Source: Linepithema humile
Taxonomy: Eukaryota; Arthropoda; Insecta; Hymenoptera; Formicidae
Direction of reading: 5' to 3'
NCBI RefSeq assembly: GCF_040581485.1
Contig: NC_090134.1
Span: forward strand, 16,917,501 to 16,981,500
Length of the DNA stretch: 64,000 nt
The position numbers and the translations under genes are program-made. Every line of letters begins with the position of its first letter. The first letter of the stretch is position 1. The notes under the pieces are model-generated. The model was not told the origin of the DNA and did not search any database. It worked only from the letters and a program-made list of their open reading frames with translations. Shown piece by piece: positions 25,929-38,705 of this stretch.

Positions 25929-28900
25929 AGTAGAATAAACGTTATATTATTCTCCGCGTTATTTGTGAAATATGTTGCAGATTTGTTTGCATAATACAAA
26001 ATTCTCTCTGAAAATTTTAATACATTTAACATTATCCATTGTTATCCCAGATTCGCCTCATTTTCGCCGTCAATTTTGGCCGTTTCACACGAAAGTCGCG
26101 TTTACGTTCAAACGCAAAATGGTTGCGAGAAGACCGCATTATCGAGACAAAAAAAGTACGATGCACATCGCGCACCTGACGTGCAAAGACCGCCGCGCAC
26201 GGAGTTACGGCGTTACGTACTCGTTATCTCCCCGCGCGGCCGTAAAGTGCCTGTCCTTACACGGAACTCGGAACGACCGGGTACGCGTGTTTATCCGCGT
26301 TGCCGGCGATGAGGTACTACACGCGAAGGCGGAGGAAGTTTTCGTGGCAGCGGAGCGCGCCGGTCGTGACCGAGAGCGACGTGCGTCGGCGGAGTGCAGG
26401 CGCGCGCGGAGCGGAGAGAGTCATCGCCATGAGCGCCGTAATTTACGAAGCCGTCATCCTTGTATGCAGATGCTGCGGCCGTGAGGGATGCCCTCCCCCC
26501 CACCATTCTCTCTCTCCCTTTCTTTCGCATTCTAAATCTCCGCGCGATCCCCTCACGCGAGGGGGGGGAGCAGGCAAGGAGTTTGGTCGTCGCAAACGGA
26601 CCTCCCGCGCGGCTCCGACGCGCGTAACTTTTATTGGCTTACCTCACTATTTTACAACCGATAGTGGATTAAGAGGATTAAGCGCAGTCGTCCATACGAT
26701 GGGTCGCCCTTACTATAGAGACATAAAGTTCGTAAGATACGAGGATTACCCTTTTTCTAACGAGCGCGGCCGCACAACTCGGCGGCGGCTTCGAGTGTCC
26801 CGTGTGAAATGCCGATATAAAAAGTCGATTTACGCCGAACACGCCGCGGTGCCATGCCCGCATCTGCGAACCGATCTCACTTTCATCCTCGTCCACCTTG
26901 AGAGTTTACCGCCGACGTGGATCGCCGGGGAGTGTCGAGTTACTCGAACATGCTCCGCTGCTGTCGTGATAGCCGACGACAATCTTCCGAGACAAAGAGG
27001 TATCAAAGTATCAAGCTGTTGATAACACTGGTATCGATATTAGTATATCAATATTTCTCACGTTACAGTAATTACAATTAACCGGATCACCGGGGAAATG
27101 ACATATAGTAGAATTTAACTTTTCGTAGCTAAAATTGTGTAACTGCGAAAGATAAAAATTCTCGAAAGTGTATTAGAGACGCTTAAATGTTTTATAAGTA
27201 GTCTGAAAGAAAAATTAAATTTAAAAATTTTTCAAGTTTATTTTTCACTAACAACATTTATAATACTTCTCATTATTTCCTACCTTTAAAAGGAAATCGC
27301 ATTTTTCTCTCAAAGATATTAATAACGTGATTATTCGCGTTGTTTTACTTACTCAGCAAGTTTAAATCCCCTTTAAAACACGATAGATATTTCAACAATG
27401 CTTCAATGCATATAAAATCAGATCGTTCTGTTGCGCGCGACAGAAAGTATCATGGACCATTCTCCCGTTTCTCTCAACCGCAAACAAGGTCGCTGCAGCA
27501 CTCCCGGCACTCGGATCACGGAAAGCCCCATCTTCCGTGAATGTCGAGCACCATTTACGGCCGAAAGCTTTTCTGGGATTTCAATATCGAAGTAGAGTAA
27601 AGTAACGAAGAAAGGGTGGAATTGGGTCACGCGAATGAATATCAAGCTATAGATCTTCGAATCGGAAAATTGACCTTACATCTACTATCGTTATTTTGAA
27701 TGAGAGTATCTATCTCTATATATTAGCGTGAAAGATCACGCTTCCAATAAATTTCGATTGTCGGCCAATTCTTCTTTCACTGCTTAATTAATTATATTTT
27801 ATAAAGGGCAAAAGGAAAGCATTCCGTAATGAAATTTATTTCACGAGTGTTTTAATGCAATATAAAAGCAAACATTGCTTGCCGGTAATAAGTTTTATGT
27901 ACGCTTTCGTTTTCAATTATAACACAATTACGAACTTGGATACCACACAAGTGGTACGCAAATTAGGGGAGCCCGTTCGAGCGCGCTCGGCTTTAACGAT
28001 CCTACAGGCAGAACGATCCGTGCGGGCCTGCGGATAGCCTTCTTCGAAACATCATAATTTACCGCACGACTCGACTTCTTATTATCCCGACTTCGTTAGG
28101 CGCGACGCGCGCGGTTGAAAACAGGATGGTTTTTATCTACCGCTCGTCCCGGCCACTCTCATTCCGCGATACAACTTAATCGCACGTCGAGGCACAGTGC
28201 GAAACTGTCCGACCAGATAAAGCGCGGCGGAGACGACGGTCAGGTTGGTTCGGGCTGTGAACGGGCGACGGCGAGGAAGCTCGGAGCGACAGAAAAACAA
28301 GGGAAGCGTCCTACCTATTAGGTCACGTTTACACCATTTCGGGAGAATCCGGGTAACCCGGTAAAACGATCGCTGAAGCCCTCGGAAACTCCATGGTGCA
28401 CGCATTATTCAGAGCAGTCATGTGAAGGAGGGAAAAGGTGGGGGAGGGGGTTAGAGGGGGCACCAAGCGGATTCCCTGCGCCCGCGCGTAGACCGCTAAA
28501 TGAATTTTTTACAACAACCCAGCTGTATGAAATCTCTTGCGAAAAACAATTCCACACTATGAGAATTTAAATGGATGCTCCGGGGGAATTTAGATAATGC
28601 AGTTTAATTTATCCTCCCACGGTATAAAGCTGCTGCTAAAATCTACGGCTATTGTCTAAGTTTTCAACATGGCTCGCGCGGATAATTTCATAAATATCTG
28701 AAACAAATTTCCATTGTCTATTAAAAGTATATATCTACTCTCTTGCTCTCTTATCATGTTGGCCCGCAGTATTGTGCTTGGTCTTTTATGAAATTGCAAA
28801 ATATAGTCCGTTTACGACGAAGTAGCTTGTTCTCGAAACGAATTGCGAACGAATAAACAATTGCAAATTGCGAATATAATTGTTAATCCCTTTATCTCCG

Positions 28901-29104
28901 AATTTCGGAGTTCTACTTTCATCACTGCTGTTTACCAATTTTCGAATTTTATACGTGAAAGTATCTGCCGGAAACGGGCAAAAATTCTTCAACAAAAGTC
29001 AATTTTTAAATAAAAATAACACGACGCACGGCGGTAAAGTTCGCATAATAGAAAACGGATCGCCGAGTCCGACGGTATCCGGCCGGCGACAGTCGAACGA
29101 CCGG

Positions 29105-29122
29105 CAGCAGCAGCAGCAGCAG
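29105..29122 (+). repeat. (CAG)6 repeat
   Basis: Six CAG units; the surrounding frames do not support a coding polyglutamine. Confidence 0.9.
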
Positions 29123-29629
29123 CCGGTCTTCAACCAGTCGCCGTCGCGACGTCGACGATCTCTCAAACCCTCTTGGCAAACATTTGAACGCGGAGATGGC
29201 ACGACGTTCCCGTTTACGCGCTCCTCCACCCACGTGCTCATCCTTCTAGCCGGTTTTCGAACGATGCGATATCCATCCCATCGCTTCGCGTCGCGCCAAT
29301 AGTTTCGCGTTCGCGCTTGCGAGCATTCGTGTTTTCCAGGCCCATTTAAGTCTCGTTACGCTACCCATTGACCCGTTAACTCGCACTCCCGAGCATTAAT
29401 TTGCCGCGCAACTTCACCGCAACGGGGCGAAATAAAAATTGCGGGAATGAGCGGGAAGCGTTGTTGCAACCGTGCTTGCGTTTACGGCGTGTTATCGAAG
29501 AAAACAACGCGCGTGCGAGATGTGAACTAATAATAAGAAGGAATGCACTTGTTCGCAACAGTTTTACACAGATGCCGACTAGATTTTGCCTGGCAGATGC
29601 ACTTTTGTCGGCAATCTACTGACGCACGG

Positions 29630-29649
29630 TTTTTTTTTTTTTTTTTTTT
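29630..29649 (+). repeat. T20 homopolymer
   Basis: Twenty T, then C and six more T. Confidence 0.9.
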
Positions 29650-31844
29650 CTTTTTTCGCGCGAACAAGCTCGCAATTAATCCGCTATCTGCTCCGCTATG
29701 CGAGAGCCTGTTATCCTGATAAACATTATCACTGGGCAAGTTTGCTATTATACGAGAGAATCTCAAGACTTTGTGTACATTCTCAATTTTAATTTTTTAC
29801 ACTGAACGCGATCGGATAAATTTTCCCATGCATTGTTAATTATGGAATTAAATATTTATATTAATAATTGTTTGGCAAAATTATATTTGAAGAAATTTTA
29901 TTTAATTTTGTTAATCCAGAAAGAGGCGAAGTGCACAGCGCATCCCCTTGTATTTCTCTCGCGGTGTCCACAGAGAGCCGTTATTGCAATTTGCGTGCAT
30001 TGTTTAGAGTGCGAAACAGGCACAAATTGAGGGTGATCGAAAGGCATTCATATACGTATACAAACGGATAACACTATATAATTGCGCATAAAGTTTATTA
30101 ACGATGAAGCTTTTACAGCCGACATTTATTCAAATAAATGATATTGTAGATATTTTTACGCTTCTCGAAATTACGTCAGAAGCCGCGCGAAATTAACGAT
30201 TTTACATTACGCGTTATTTTCGATTTTACATTATTATGAGAAAAATAACGATTACAATGTATGCGGTGTGCTATGGTATTTTACCTCGTTTCTCCCGCCG
30301 GTTTTAGCTGGGGGTGGTTGATTAAAACTCTCGTGTACCGCGCATACAAATACACCGCAAAGTTGCCCACAAGAGAAATATTGTCCTAAACTTATCGTAA
30401 TAACATTAATTTGTTGTTCCGGTACAATGGATTTTAAATATTTTTGTTCTATTAATGAATATCGCGAACGATATTTGTTGCCTGTTTACGCAGCAAACAA
30501 TAATACGATGATATTATTTATTAATTATTATTCTAACACGGTAGCTAATTAATTTCCGATAGATTCGATATATATTTTTGATTTGTTACAATATAAAAAA
30601 AATAATTGCATCGGAAACATTTTCTATCCGTGAGTATGTCTTTTCCGTGCTGTTATTACGCCAGAACTACGCCCTAAATTCTTACAAAGGGAATGCCATT
30701 ATGCATGCAATGACATATTGCCTCAATGGCCGTGATTACGGTCCTTGTAATCACCTTTTCTGCCCTGTTGCATTTCAATCGCATGCACACGCGATACATC
30801 AGAGAAATTCTTCGATTTCCAATCTGCGATTCCGTGCCCACGCTAATCGACCGGTCCCCAGTGTCTGCCGCGCGCTTCCCCTCCCACACCAAACCAATAA
30901 TAATCGAAAGATCGTGGGCGAAGATCGAGAGTACAAATGGCGCAACATCTCGTTATCCCGTCCGCGGGCCCTCCCCTTTCCCCTTCTGCGCTTAATATTC
31001 GCGATACACTTTAATCGCTCATCAGCCGCCCGGAACCAGTCGCTCCGATAAAACGGATGGTGCCAGGTGCGGATAGTGTTTGCTCGAAACTGGAGCTAAT
31101 AATTATTAAGAATCTTCAAACGGAAACGTATTAAAAGAAAACGTGACTTTTTTTATACAAGCATCATATATTACTTGAAAGAAACTATTAATTACTTTTG
31201 AGAATTGCAATCATAAATATTAGTAAAATTAACTGAAGTTTAATTGATTTTCTGTTTCTCTCTTTCTAAAATTAGTGGAGATACAAGTTACGAAAGAAGA
31301 AATTAGTATAAAGACTACTAAGAAAAAAGAATTAGTCAGAAATCGATCAAACAACAATTTATTTTAACTTAACGTGCCTTTTTTCTTAAAACAATCTTAA
31401 GCGATATCATTCCGCAAGATCTCTGGAAGGTTTGAAGCTCCAGTTTCGTTAGTTTCCGCGCAGATCCGTTCCTGGCCAGCGGAGATGGCAGAGAGAAGAG
31501 GTGTGAGAACCCGAAGAAGAGAGCCAGGCCAGGCGGTGGCGGTGCGAGAAAGGGAGCGGATCTTCTTTCTCGACGGGATCCGCTGCAGCATCAGTTGAGT
31601 AGTGGGTGCCGTGATCGTCGAGGACCGGCTGTTGTCCCCCCCCCCTCCCACCGGTAGTCCCCTCACAACCCCTCGCCCCACCATCATCCTCATCTCACCC
31701 GACCGTCGTCCTCCACCCTTCTTCCAAAATGCCCCTTACACAAACCTCCCCGCCGCCAAAGGATCTCCCTACTCTCTCTCTCTCTGCCTTCCCCCACCAT
31801 TCCGGCATCCACAGTGTCGGGAGTCATCGGTTGCCCCTCTGTCC

Positions 31845-31879
31845 TCAGTCTGTCACCGACCGCGCAAGCGTGCGGTTCT
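31845..31879 (+). promoter_or_regulatory. candidate core promoter (Inr plus DPE)
   Basis: TCAGTC at 31845-31850 fits the insect initiator TCAKTY, with +1 at 31847. GGTTCT at 31874-31879 occupies +28 to +33 and fits every position of the degenerate DPE consensus. Under equal base frequencies this pair is expected roughly once per 30 kb per strand, so its place 1.5 kb before the first teneurin ATG, inside a CpG-rich stop-poor block, is suggestive but not proof. No TATA box is evident. Confidence 0.35.
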
Positions 31880-32941
31880 CCTTGGAGTGAAGTGCGACCG
31901 CAGGAATCGTCTGACGCTCGTATTGTGCTCGTCGACGATCCGCGAGTATCGTGTCGCGTGGATTCCCGCGGGTCGGTGTTGATTACAACAATACGATCAG
32001 CAATTGGGTGCGACTGTGAAAGAAAAATAACTGTGATCTTAGATGTTGAATCGCTCGACGATAATCGACTGTCGAACGCGTGTCAAGTGATAGATCGGTA
32101 TAGAAAAACGGTATCCTCGTGGATCGCGTGAATCGGTCGCGTGTACCGAGCGCTCGCGGTCACCTGAAATTTTCCCGGAATGCATTTTCGTATTCGCGTC
32201 CGCTGACACGGTCTGCACGACAGGACGTCGATCGACCGGCCGGCTCTCTCCTTCGGCGAAGTGACGTGACGCGAGAGGAAGCTTCCGGTTTCCGCGCTCG
32301 CGAGAGAGAAAAAGAGTTTCCCCCGACGTCGCCGGACAACGTCGATGGGAAGAAGGATCTTGTCGGTGGTCGCTTATCGATCGATCGAAACGTACGACTC
32401 CTACGGTGGAACGAATCGCCGACCCTCGTCAGCTGCGCGGATGGTACTTGGAAATTTTGGGAGAAACTCGATCGGTCCCACGCTGCGCTCTGTATTCAAT
32501 TGGTCACGGGCTGGGTCTCGCACGGGTCACGAGACAGGGTTATTATTAATCTACATCGTGCGACGCTCTTCTCTACTCATTACCTCACATAAAGAAAGGA
32601 TCGTCGGAGCGCATTAGATGTGCAATTCTGCCAGAGTACACTTTGATTCCACGGAAGCGTATATTCTGATTCTTCAAAGTACACACACACACACATGAAG
32701 CGCTCGAGACGGACCGAGCGACACCGAGCGTCCAAATTGCGAGAAAGTGAGAGTCTGTGAAATTTCGTGCATCGTGCAGTGCAGTGAACGAATGCGAGTG
32801 CGAATCGAAACAGCGACGGCCGTCGCAGAGGCAAAATCGCCGACGATGCATCTCGGAGTCTCCGACCTCGACGGATGATGACAGTCAGGCCGTGCGACTT
32901 GAAGAACAACAAGCATATTTTTTTTCCCGACCTTTTGCGCG

Positions 32942-32953
32942 GCACCGGTGAGT
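32942..32953 (+). other. candidate splice donor of a noncoding first exon
   Basis: GCACCG followed by GTGAGT is a near-consensus 5' splice site 400 nt upstream of the coding start. If joined directly to the acceptor at 53147 it would bypass exon 1, and translation could begin at Met57 in exon 2. No partner acceptor was found nearby. Confidence 0.35.
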
Positions 32954-33177
32954 TTTTCCGCCGCGGTTCTTTTCTCGCCTCGTCGTATTTCATACGTGTG
33001 GCGTAGTTTAATTTGGAATACCGTGCTTTTTGCGCGCGCTTTGTCGCACGCGGACGCGCGGGCGCGCGCCCATCCATCGACGTCGCGGAGTTGCCCTTTG
33101 AAGTCCAAACCGGAAGGATCGTTTATACGAAGGCGAATACACACGGTGTCCGTTTCTCTACGTCTTGCGTGATTCGA

Positions 33178-33231
33178 GACGACGACGACGACGACAACGA
33201 CAACGACGACGACGACGACAACAACGTCGTT
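33178..33231 (+). repeat. GAC/AAC triplet repeat in the leader
   Basis: About fourteen GAC and AAC triplets end in AACAACGTCGTTG, so the tail is nearly self-complementary. It lies 115 nt before the teneurin ATG and could add structure to the leader if retained. Confidence 0.8.
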
Positions 33232-33317
33232 GTTATATTACGCGTGTGATCGTGCCATCTTCTCCGCGCTTAACGCGGATCACAAGGTTAGTCGCGTGAT
33301 CCCCCACGTTCGCGTCG

Positions 33318-33377
33318 ATGACAAAGAGAAGTGAACACTCTGTTCAATGTGCGACCCTACCGCGTTGCTGGATCTAG
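33318..33377 (+). promoter_or_regulatory. upstream ORF overlapping the teneurin start codon
   Basis: An ATG at 33318 (context GTCGATGA) opens a 19-codon frame that ends at TAG 33375-33377. It is out of frame with, and overlaps, the main ATG at 33347. Ribosomes starting here would pass the main start without reading it, so it would lower teneurin translation unless bypassed by leaky scanning. The coordinates are read directly; the effect is inferred. Confidence 0.5.
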
Positions 33378-33452
33378 TGCCAGGCGAGGGATTACTCAAG
33401 AGGCCGTCCATGGATTATAACGAGTACACGTACTGCTACGGCGGTGGTCGAG
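33347..33452 (+). CDS. Ten-a: teneurin (probably Ten-a), coding exon 1: N-terminal cytoplasmic start
   Basis: This exon encodes the first 35 residues and the first base of codon 36 of a teneurin, a type II transmembrane adhesion protein of synapses and axons. The ATG at 33347 is the first in its frame, because an in-frame TGA lies at 33332-33334. The peptide includes LLDLVPGEGLL and DYNEYTYCYGGGR. The exon ends at a good donor (CGAG then GTGGGT at 33453) in phase 1. Joined to the exon at 53148 it gives GRGCLLDSS followed by PPDVPPRNP, which resembles the corresponding stretch of fly Ten-m as I recall it (a G-x-G-x-LL segment just before PPDVPPRNP). The exact phase match and this resemblance support the exon. 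The start context (TTCAATGT) is only fair, and an upstream ORF overlaps it. A further 5' coding exon is unlikely given the in-frame stop. Confidence 0.78.
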
Positions 33453-33655
33453 GTGGGTGGCATTTCTTTCCACGGTGCACTCTTCCCCGGGCCAGCGGCC
33501 CATCACCGCGGAACCAGTTCGCGCCCGTCGCGGAACGAACGAGATTTTCCATCGTTCGTGGCTCGATTGTGCGATTCGACGCATTCTTTGGCACGGTTCT
33601 CAAGCCGGCTTGTGGAGTATTGTAGAAGTATTGTAGATGCGGAATAAGACGCTGA

Positions 33656-33692
33656 GAAAAGAAGTAAAAAATGTAAAAAAATGTAAAAAAAT
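33656..33692 (+). repeat. 10-bp A-rich tandem repeat
   Basis: ATGTAAAAAA is repeated directly with A-rich flanks, just inside intron 1. Confidence 0.6.
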
Positions 33693-35422
33693 AAGGGACT
33701 AACGAATATTATTTAATTAACTAATCTCCATCTAAGTGATATCGTTCAATTTCAATTAAATTTTGTTGAATCCAGATTATTTTAATTATTTATGAAACCG
33801 TCACGCCTGATGTTATATTATACATGGGGCGAGTGTCAAAATTATCGCTAATAATTTGATAATATTAAATTATGTACTATTGAGAAGATTGTCTAATATT
33901 AGGATATTGCGGAATTAGCGCGAATTTCTCACTCGGTGGTTTGCCTCGCGTTGAACTTTGCAAAATCGCGGATGATCCTGACGTATGTAACGACGATATT
34001 CTACTGTGTGTGAAATTTAAAAATGAAAGGTAGCTCTTCCATGAATATAGGAGAGAATATAGCCAATCAATCAAAGGGAATCGGAGTGTAGTTAAATATT
34101 TAACAATGCGAAATGGAGTGGCGTTGATAGAGTGGCGTTCCCGATAACTCGACTTCTCCACAGAAAAACACAGTGACTAATATTTTTATTAAAACTGACG
34201 TTTATTTATTTTTATTCGTTACCACGCTACTTCATATTATCCGGCTTTGTTTTGTTTAATACTGATGGCGATTTTGAGGTATATACAGTGCCTCTACGGA
34301 AGTGAATAACCCTTAAATTCTTAAATCAATGAAAATGTTGTTTGCCGTGATTTTGCACGAAAACAGCTAAATCGTAATACCGGATCGTATCTTCGCTCTT
34401 GGCAAATAATAATTAAGAACCCGTAAGAGCCACGCGATCCAACTACTCCCGCCTGTCGTGATAGAGCTTCTATTTTCGGCGCGAATCGATTGTCCCGAGG
34501 TAGCAGCTTCCCCCGCGGCGATGTAAAAAAGCAGCAAGACGAAAACATCCCCGTGGAGCAGAGGGTGTCACGCGACTGCATTATCACGCGGGCCCTATTT
34601 GTCAAGTCGACGTATCCAAGGCGTGACTCGGAGAAATTTTTTCGCATAGTAAAACTACTCGGTGGTGTATGTAAATGAAATTTTCCATTATACGCCTCTC
34701 TCACTCTCTTAACTATTCGACGATGAAAGCCGCACGTTTAATGGAGAAAAAAGAGGAAAACTTTAGACAGTACCTTACATAGTATCGTTAGTTACTATCG
34801 GCTCACTTGTCATCGTCACATATTTACCGTGTGGAACAAAATCGATCGAGGAGTCACGAAACGTTGATGGTGCTCATAATTCTGAATTTTATGCATTTCT
34901 AGCATTAGCGAATTGCAATTTCGCTTTAGATTTTCATTTCACATTATTATATGTTGCGCAACTCTATATTCTAGTTCTTCATCCGTGATATTAGAGAGAA
35001 AATAAGTTTAGCAAACTAGAACACGGATATTTTCGCGTGCTAAAATATTCGTGCACATGCTAATCATTTATTAATTAAATAGCTCTTTTGGGAAAATAAT
35101 TTGCATGAATCTAAAGTCAAATGAATTATTCTTTAGTCCATTAAGTCCTGCGCATCTTTTCGCACTCTCCTAGCGTTATACGTTGCGTCTTTCGATGTAG
35201 GTGAGTTATACGTGCTATCCGTTGTCGAAAACAGGAACTTGTTTCATTTTGCAGAAGCACGCTGCAGTCCTTGAGCGGAATTCCGTTTTAAACTCTATTA
35301 CGCGCAAGCACGACATTTCCATTAAGATTTTCCGACGGAGTGAACGGAAAAACGGGCATAATTATCGTTGCTGAAAAACGGGACGTTGCAGCGCGACGTT
35401 GCTTCTTGCCCAGCCGTCCCGT

Positions 35423-35457
35423 CACTCGATACTGCACTCGATACTGCACTCGATACT
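35423..35457 (+). repeat. 12-bp tandem repeat, 2.9 copies
   Basis: CACTCGATACTG occurs at 35423 and 35435, with a third copy of 11 bases at 35447. It is a perfect minisatellite-like array. Confidence 0.9.
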
Positions 35458-36382
35458 TGGAATTTCTCCGCGTTCAAAATAGCCTTTTCTCGAGACTCAC
35501 GAATCAGAGTCCGTCCGATGTGACAGATGATACATTCCCACGACTACGTTTGACACTGACAGTAGCTAATGTGACAAACCACGATTTAATTATCTTTCAA
35601 TTATTGACGTGAACTCATTCTTGTACAATTATTCGGCAGCGCATAATTTCACTTCACATAGCTCTTCACGATCTCGAAAACAGTTTCTTACGCGGATAAC
35701 GACTTCTCGGAGTTTGAGCTTAATAACTTTTCGCTGTAACAAATCAAAGTAAAACTTTTTTTTTTATAATTTTTGGGATACAAAAGTTTAAAAAAATTAT
35801 TGTGTCTTTGGAACAGTGATGTTGTCGAGGCATTTAATTTCTTTAATGCGGATTTACTCGAACTGGAAGTGCGATTGACTGAAAACTGCGAATTGACCAG
35901 ACTGTGACTTAGTATCTCCATTTCGCGCGATGGGAAAGCTGCCATTTCTCGAAGATCCGCTGCGGATCTCGTTCCGACTTCGCGATAGCGTTCGAGCCGC
36001 GATAAAACCTCCATCCCCGGCGCGAATCGATCGCCCGCGGGCGCAACACTTTCACCGGGTGAGCGCGGAGGGTCGAAGAAGGGTAGGGGGGGAAGGGGGA
36101 CTCGGGGAAAAGCTACGGGAAGAACGACAACGCGCGAGAGACACACGAGGCAGGGGGTTGGGAGAAAGGGAGCGGTTGCATTACCACCACGCAGGAGCCG
36201 TATTTATCACTCTGACATTTCCAAATGTCGCGCGGTTTATCAGGTGTTCCCCCGGTAGAAACCTTAAGGTACCTTCGCACGAATGCACGCCCACCGAGAG
36301 CGCGTCCGTGAGAGAGCACGACGAGCGCGAACGCGCATGCATTGCATCGGCGACGTCATTAAATTTACATAATAAGACGTCG

Positions 36383-36486
36383 CGTGGTGGTCGAACACCA
36401 CGTCGCCGTCGTCGTAGTTGTCGTAGTCGTTCTCATAGTTGTAGTCGTAATCATAGTCGTTGTCGTCCTCGCCGTCGTTGTCATCG
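36383..36486 (+). repeat. hairpin plus degenerate CGT/AGT triplet repeat
   Basis: CGTGGTG (36383-36389) pairs with CACCACG (36396-36402). About 85 bp of CGTCGT/AGTCGT-type triplets follow. Confidence 0.75.
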
Positions 36487-38675
36487 AAGCTGCTGGTACT
36501 AGCGGTGCAGCTGCCGCGATCACCGGTAATTGAATGGAACGGGTTTAGCGCTTCGGTAGGGCTAGAATGAAAGAGGTGGTGTCAACAAAAATGTCGGGCG
36601 ATCGGTCGTCCTGCGCTGCTGCGTCTTTCCTCCGATCTCGGAGCCTGATCGATCGCTCCGGGAGTAAATGACGGCGAAACATGAAGCCGCAGGCTTCATT
36701 TATCGAATATCGTCAGAAAATTCGCACTGCTTAAGTCTGATATTTTCCTCAAAATGTGAAGCAATATTTTTTTTCATTACCGCAGTTACTTATCGAAAAA
36801 ATCACTGCAATTTCTGTCAAATCAGTAAACCTGGATTTCGTGAATAATTTGCGAATCAAAATAATACATTATTATACTATACAATTTATTGAGAGAAAAA
36901 CGAATTTTCTTCGCAGCTTCTTAAGCAAGCGAGACATTTTCGCGAAGAAGTAATCTTTCCTCAGCTTTACGAGAGCTTTATATTTGCATGACGCCACGTC
37001 AAGATATATCTTCCTCTCTGAAGAGATTAAAGCAATTGGTTGCGCACTTTTTCTCGCCGCTGCTGCTCCGAATGCTAATTTCTCCGCGAAAGTGTGCCAT
37101 AGCGCCGGCAACCTAAATTCGCACAACTTCTGTAAGTTTTTTACCAAAGATTAGATAAAAATTTCAACGATGCTCGAATAGTAATGATGTCGCGAGAAAA
37201 TGGGTCAATTGCATTGATTTAATTATTTCCCATTGATTTGCGCGATAAATCGCAACGTTCGTTGTATCCACCGCCGCGCTACGCCGCTGCGAACGTGACC
37301 AATTCGCCCGCGGCGCCTCTGCGCGACGCATTAAAGTTATTCACTTTAACTATTTTCAAGTTGCGAAGCGACTCCCGGGTCCCTCCCGGGGGTGTACCAG
37401 TCCGCGCTGTGTTCCTGAATGCGCCGTAACGATCCCTCAGAACGACAGACAAGGTAGAGCAGGGGCATCCAACCCTCGCGCGCTCACGCCGCTTCCGGTT
37501 TCCGGCACAACGCGCGAATTTCGCGGTGTATTCCACCGTCGCGAACTTTCGGTAATGCAGAAATAAAACAAGCCTTGAATTCGCGATCGTTTATGGGGGA
37601 AGAGCGATGCGTTTGTGCGGGCACGCGCGATCGGCGATCCGCGTCGGCGATTTCGAAGGAATTTCAAATGAGCGAGTGCAAAGCGATGCAAATGGCAGGT
37701 GCAAGAGATGCAGATACAGCTTGCACGATTTTTTCGCGGCAACTTAAAGATAAGTGTTGTATATTCTGGTTATTCTTATCATCCTCTGTCATTTTATATA
37801 ATTACAAAAATAAGACTAATTTGAATACTGGAAATCGCATCAGATAACGCATCGATATTTATAGCGAAGTAATTTTAATTTTTATTAACAGATCGTATGG
37901 ATATTCCTGTTTTAGAAACGTGGTTTGTCAAAGCAATTTTAAAAGGTTTCGATATTTTTATCTCAATGTATGCATAGACTCTCGATCCAGATTTGCAGCA
38001 TGCAATATGCGAATCACTCCGAAATCGCAGGAAATGTCAATCTCCGGAAACGTGCTTCCAATTTAAATCTGGCCGCAGTTTAAACAGACATATAGAAATA
38101 ACGGATTTAAATAAATTAATTAATAATATTCGAGCGCGCATTATTTTTTTCAGCGAACGAGAGACGACGCGCGTATATATAATAAACTCCTCATTAACGG
38201 ACTCTCCACGCACGCGCGCATCTAGCCATAATATTATATTATAATCGCGCTGATCTTCCGACGTGTATTAAGTCGTTGAACACGATGTCCAGAATTACCG
38301 ACGTACGAGTAAGAGAGAGAGAGATTCGGGGCGTAGGGGGAGAGGGAGCCTTTGTAATAACCTTCCCGGAGCGAGCGCGCGCCTATTACCGCCTCGAGCG
38401 CTAAAATACCTATATGACGGGGCCGGCCTTCTTGAATTACGCGGCAGGCTGCTCCGTCGAGATTAACGTCTCGTAATAACAAGCGCTCGCGCGATGGTGT
38501 AAGGTGGTGCATGTACGGTGGCGCGGCGTCCCCCCCGCGCCCGGCCCCAAGAGCGAAGGGAAGAAACGATCTGAGTGAGGCGACGAGGCCGCGGCGGATT
38601 CCTTCTCTCGCCGACGGCTTCGATTCCTCGTTAGAGGCACGTGCGTGGTTATCGGTTGCTCGTCTACGTCGCGTT

Positions 38676-38705
38676 GAGAGAAAGAGAGAGAGAGAGAGAG
38701 AGAGC
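38676..38705 (+). repeat. (GA)n microsatellite
   Basis: A GA run of about 30 bp with one AAA interruption. Confidence 0.9.

Larger units (their letters stand above)
20338..31590. other. upstream region D, no coding gene seen
   Basis: AT-rich stretches (about 21.1-21.5, 22.4-22.7, 23.4-23.7, 25.1-25.35, 27.05-27.4, 28.5-28.9, 29.8-30.6 and 31.1-31.4 kb) separate CpG-rich ones (about 21.6-21.85, 22.8-23.3, 23.7-24.55, 26.05-27.0, 27.95-28.5 and 29.0-29.5 kb). The latter have open frames up to 246 codons with no recognised domain. A long pyrimidine tract lies at about 24270-24350. An acceptor-like site at 21593 precedes 50 open codons. Confidence 0.6.
31847..33346 (+). other. candidate 5' leader / CpG-rich promoter region of teneurin
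   Basis: This block is CpG-rich and has long chance open frames on both strands, none resembling a known protein. It contains a C-rich run just upstream (about 31636-31700), a consensus donor (CACCG then GTGAGT at 32948), a GAC/AAC triplet repeat and many upstream ATGs. If transcription starts at 31847 and no intron is removed, the leader is 1500 nt. Alternatively, 31847-32947 is a noncoding first exon spliced elsewhere. I see no convincing acceptor between 32948 and 33347. Confidence 0.35.

Noticed and set aside
26300..27022. 240-codon + strand open frame
   Set aside because: Arg-rich with several competing frames; no recognisable motif.
32119..32592. 157-codon frame in the leader region
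   Set aside because: No similarity to teneurin and out of context with exon 1; more likely untranslated leader.
35201..35254. 54-nt possible micro-intron (GTGAGT ... TTTTGCAG) in intron 1
   Set aside because: The flanking sequence is not coding in any shared frame; probably chance, though the size is legal for insects.
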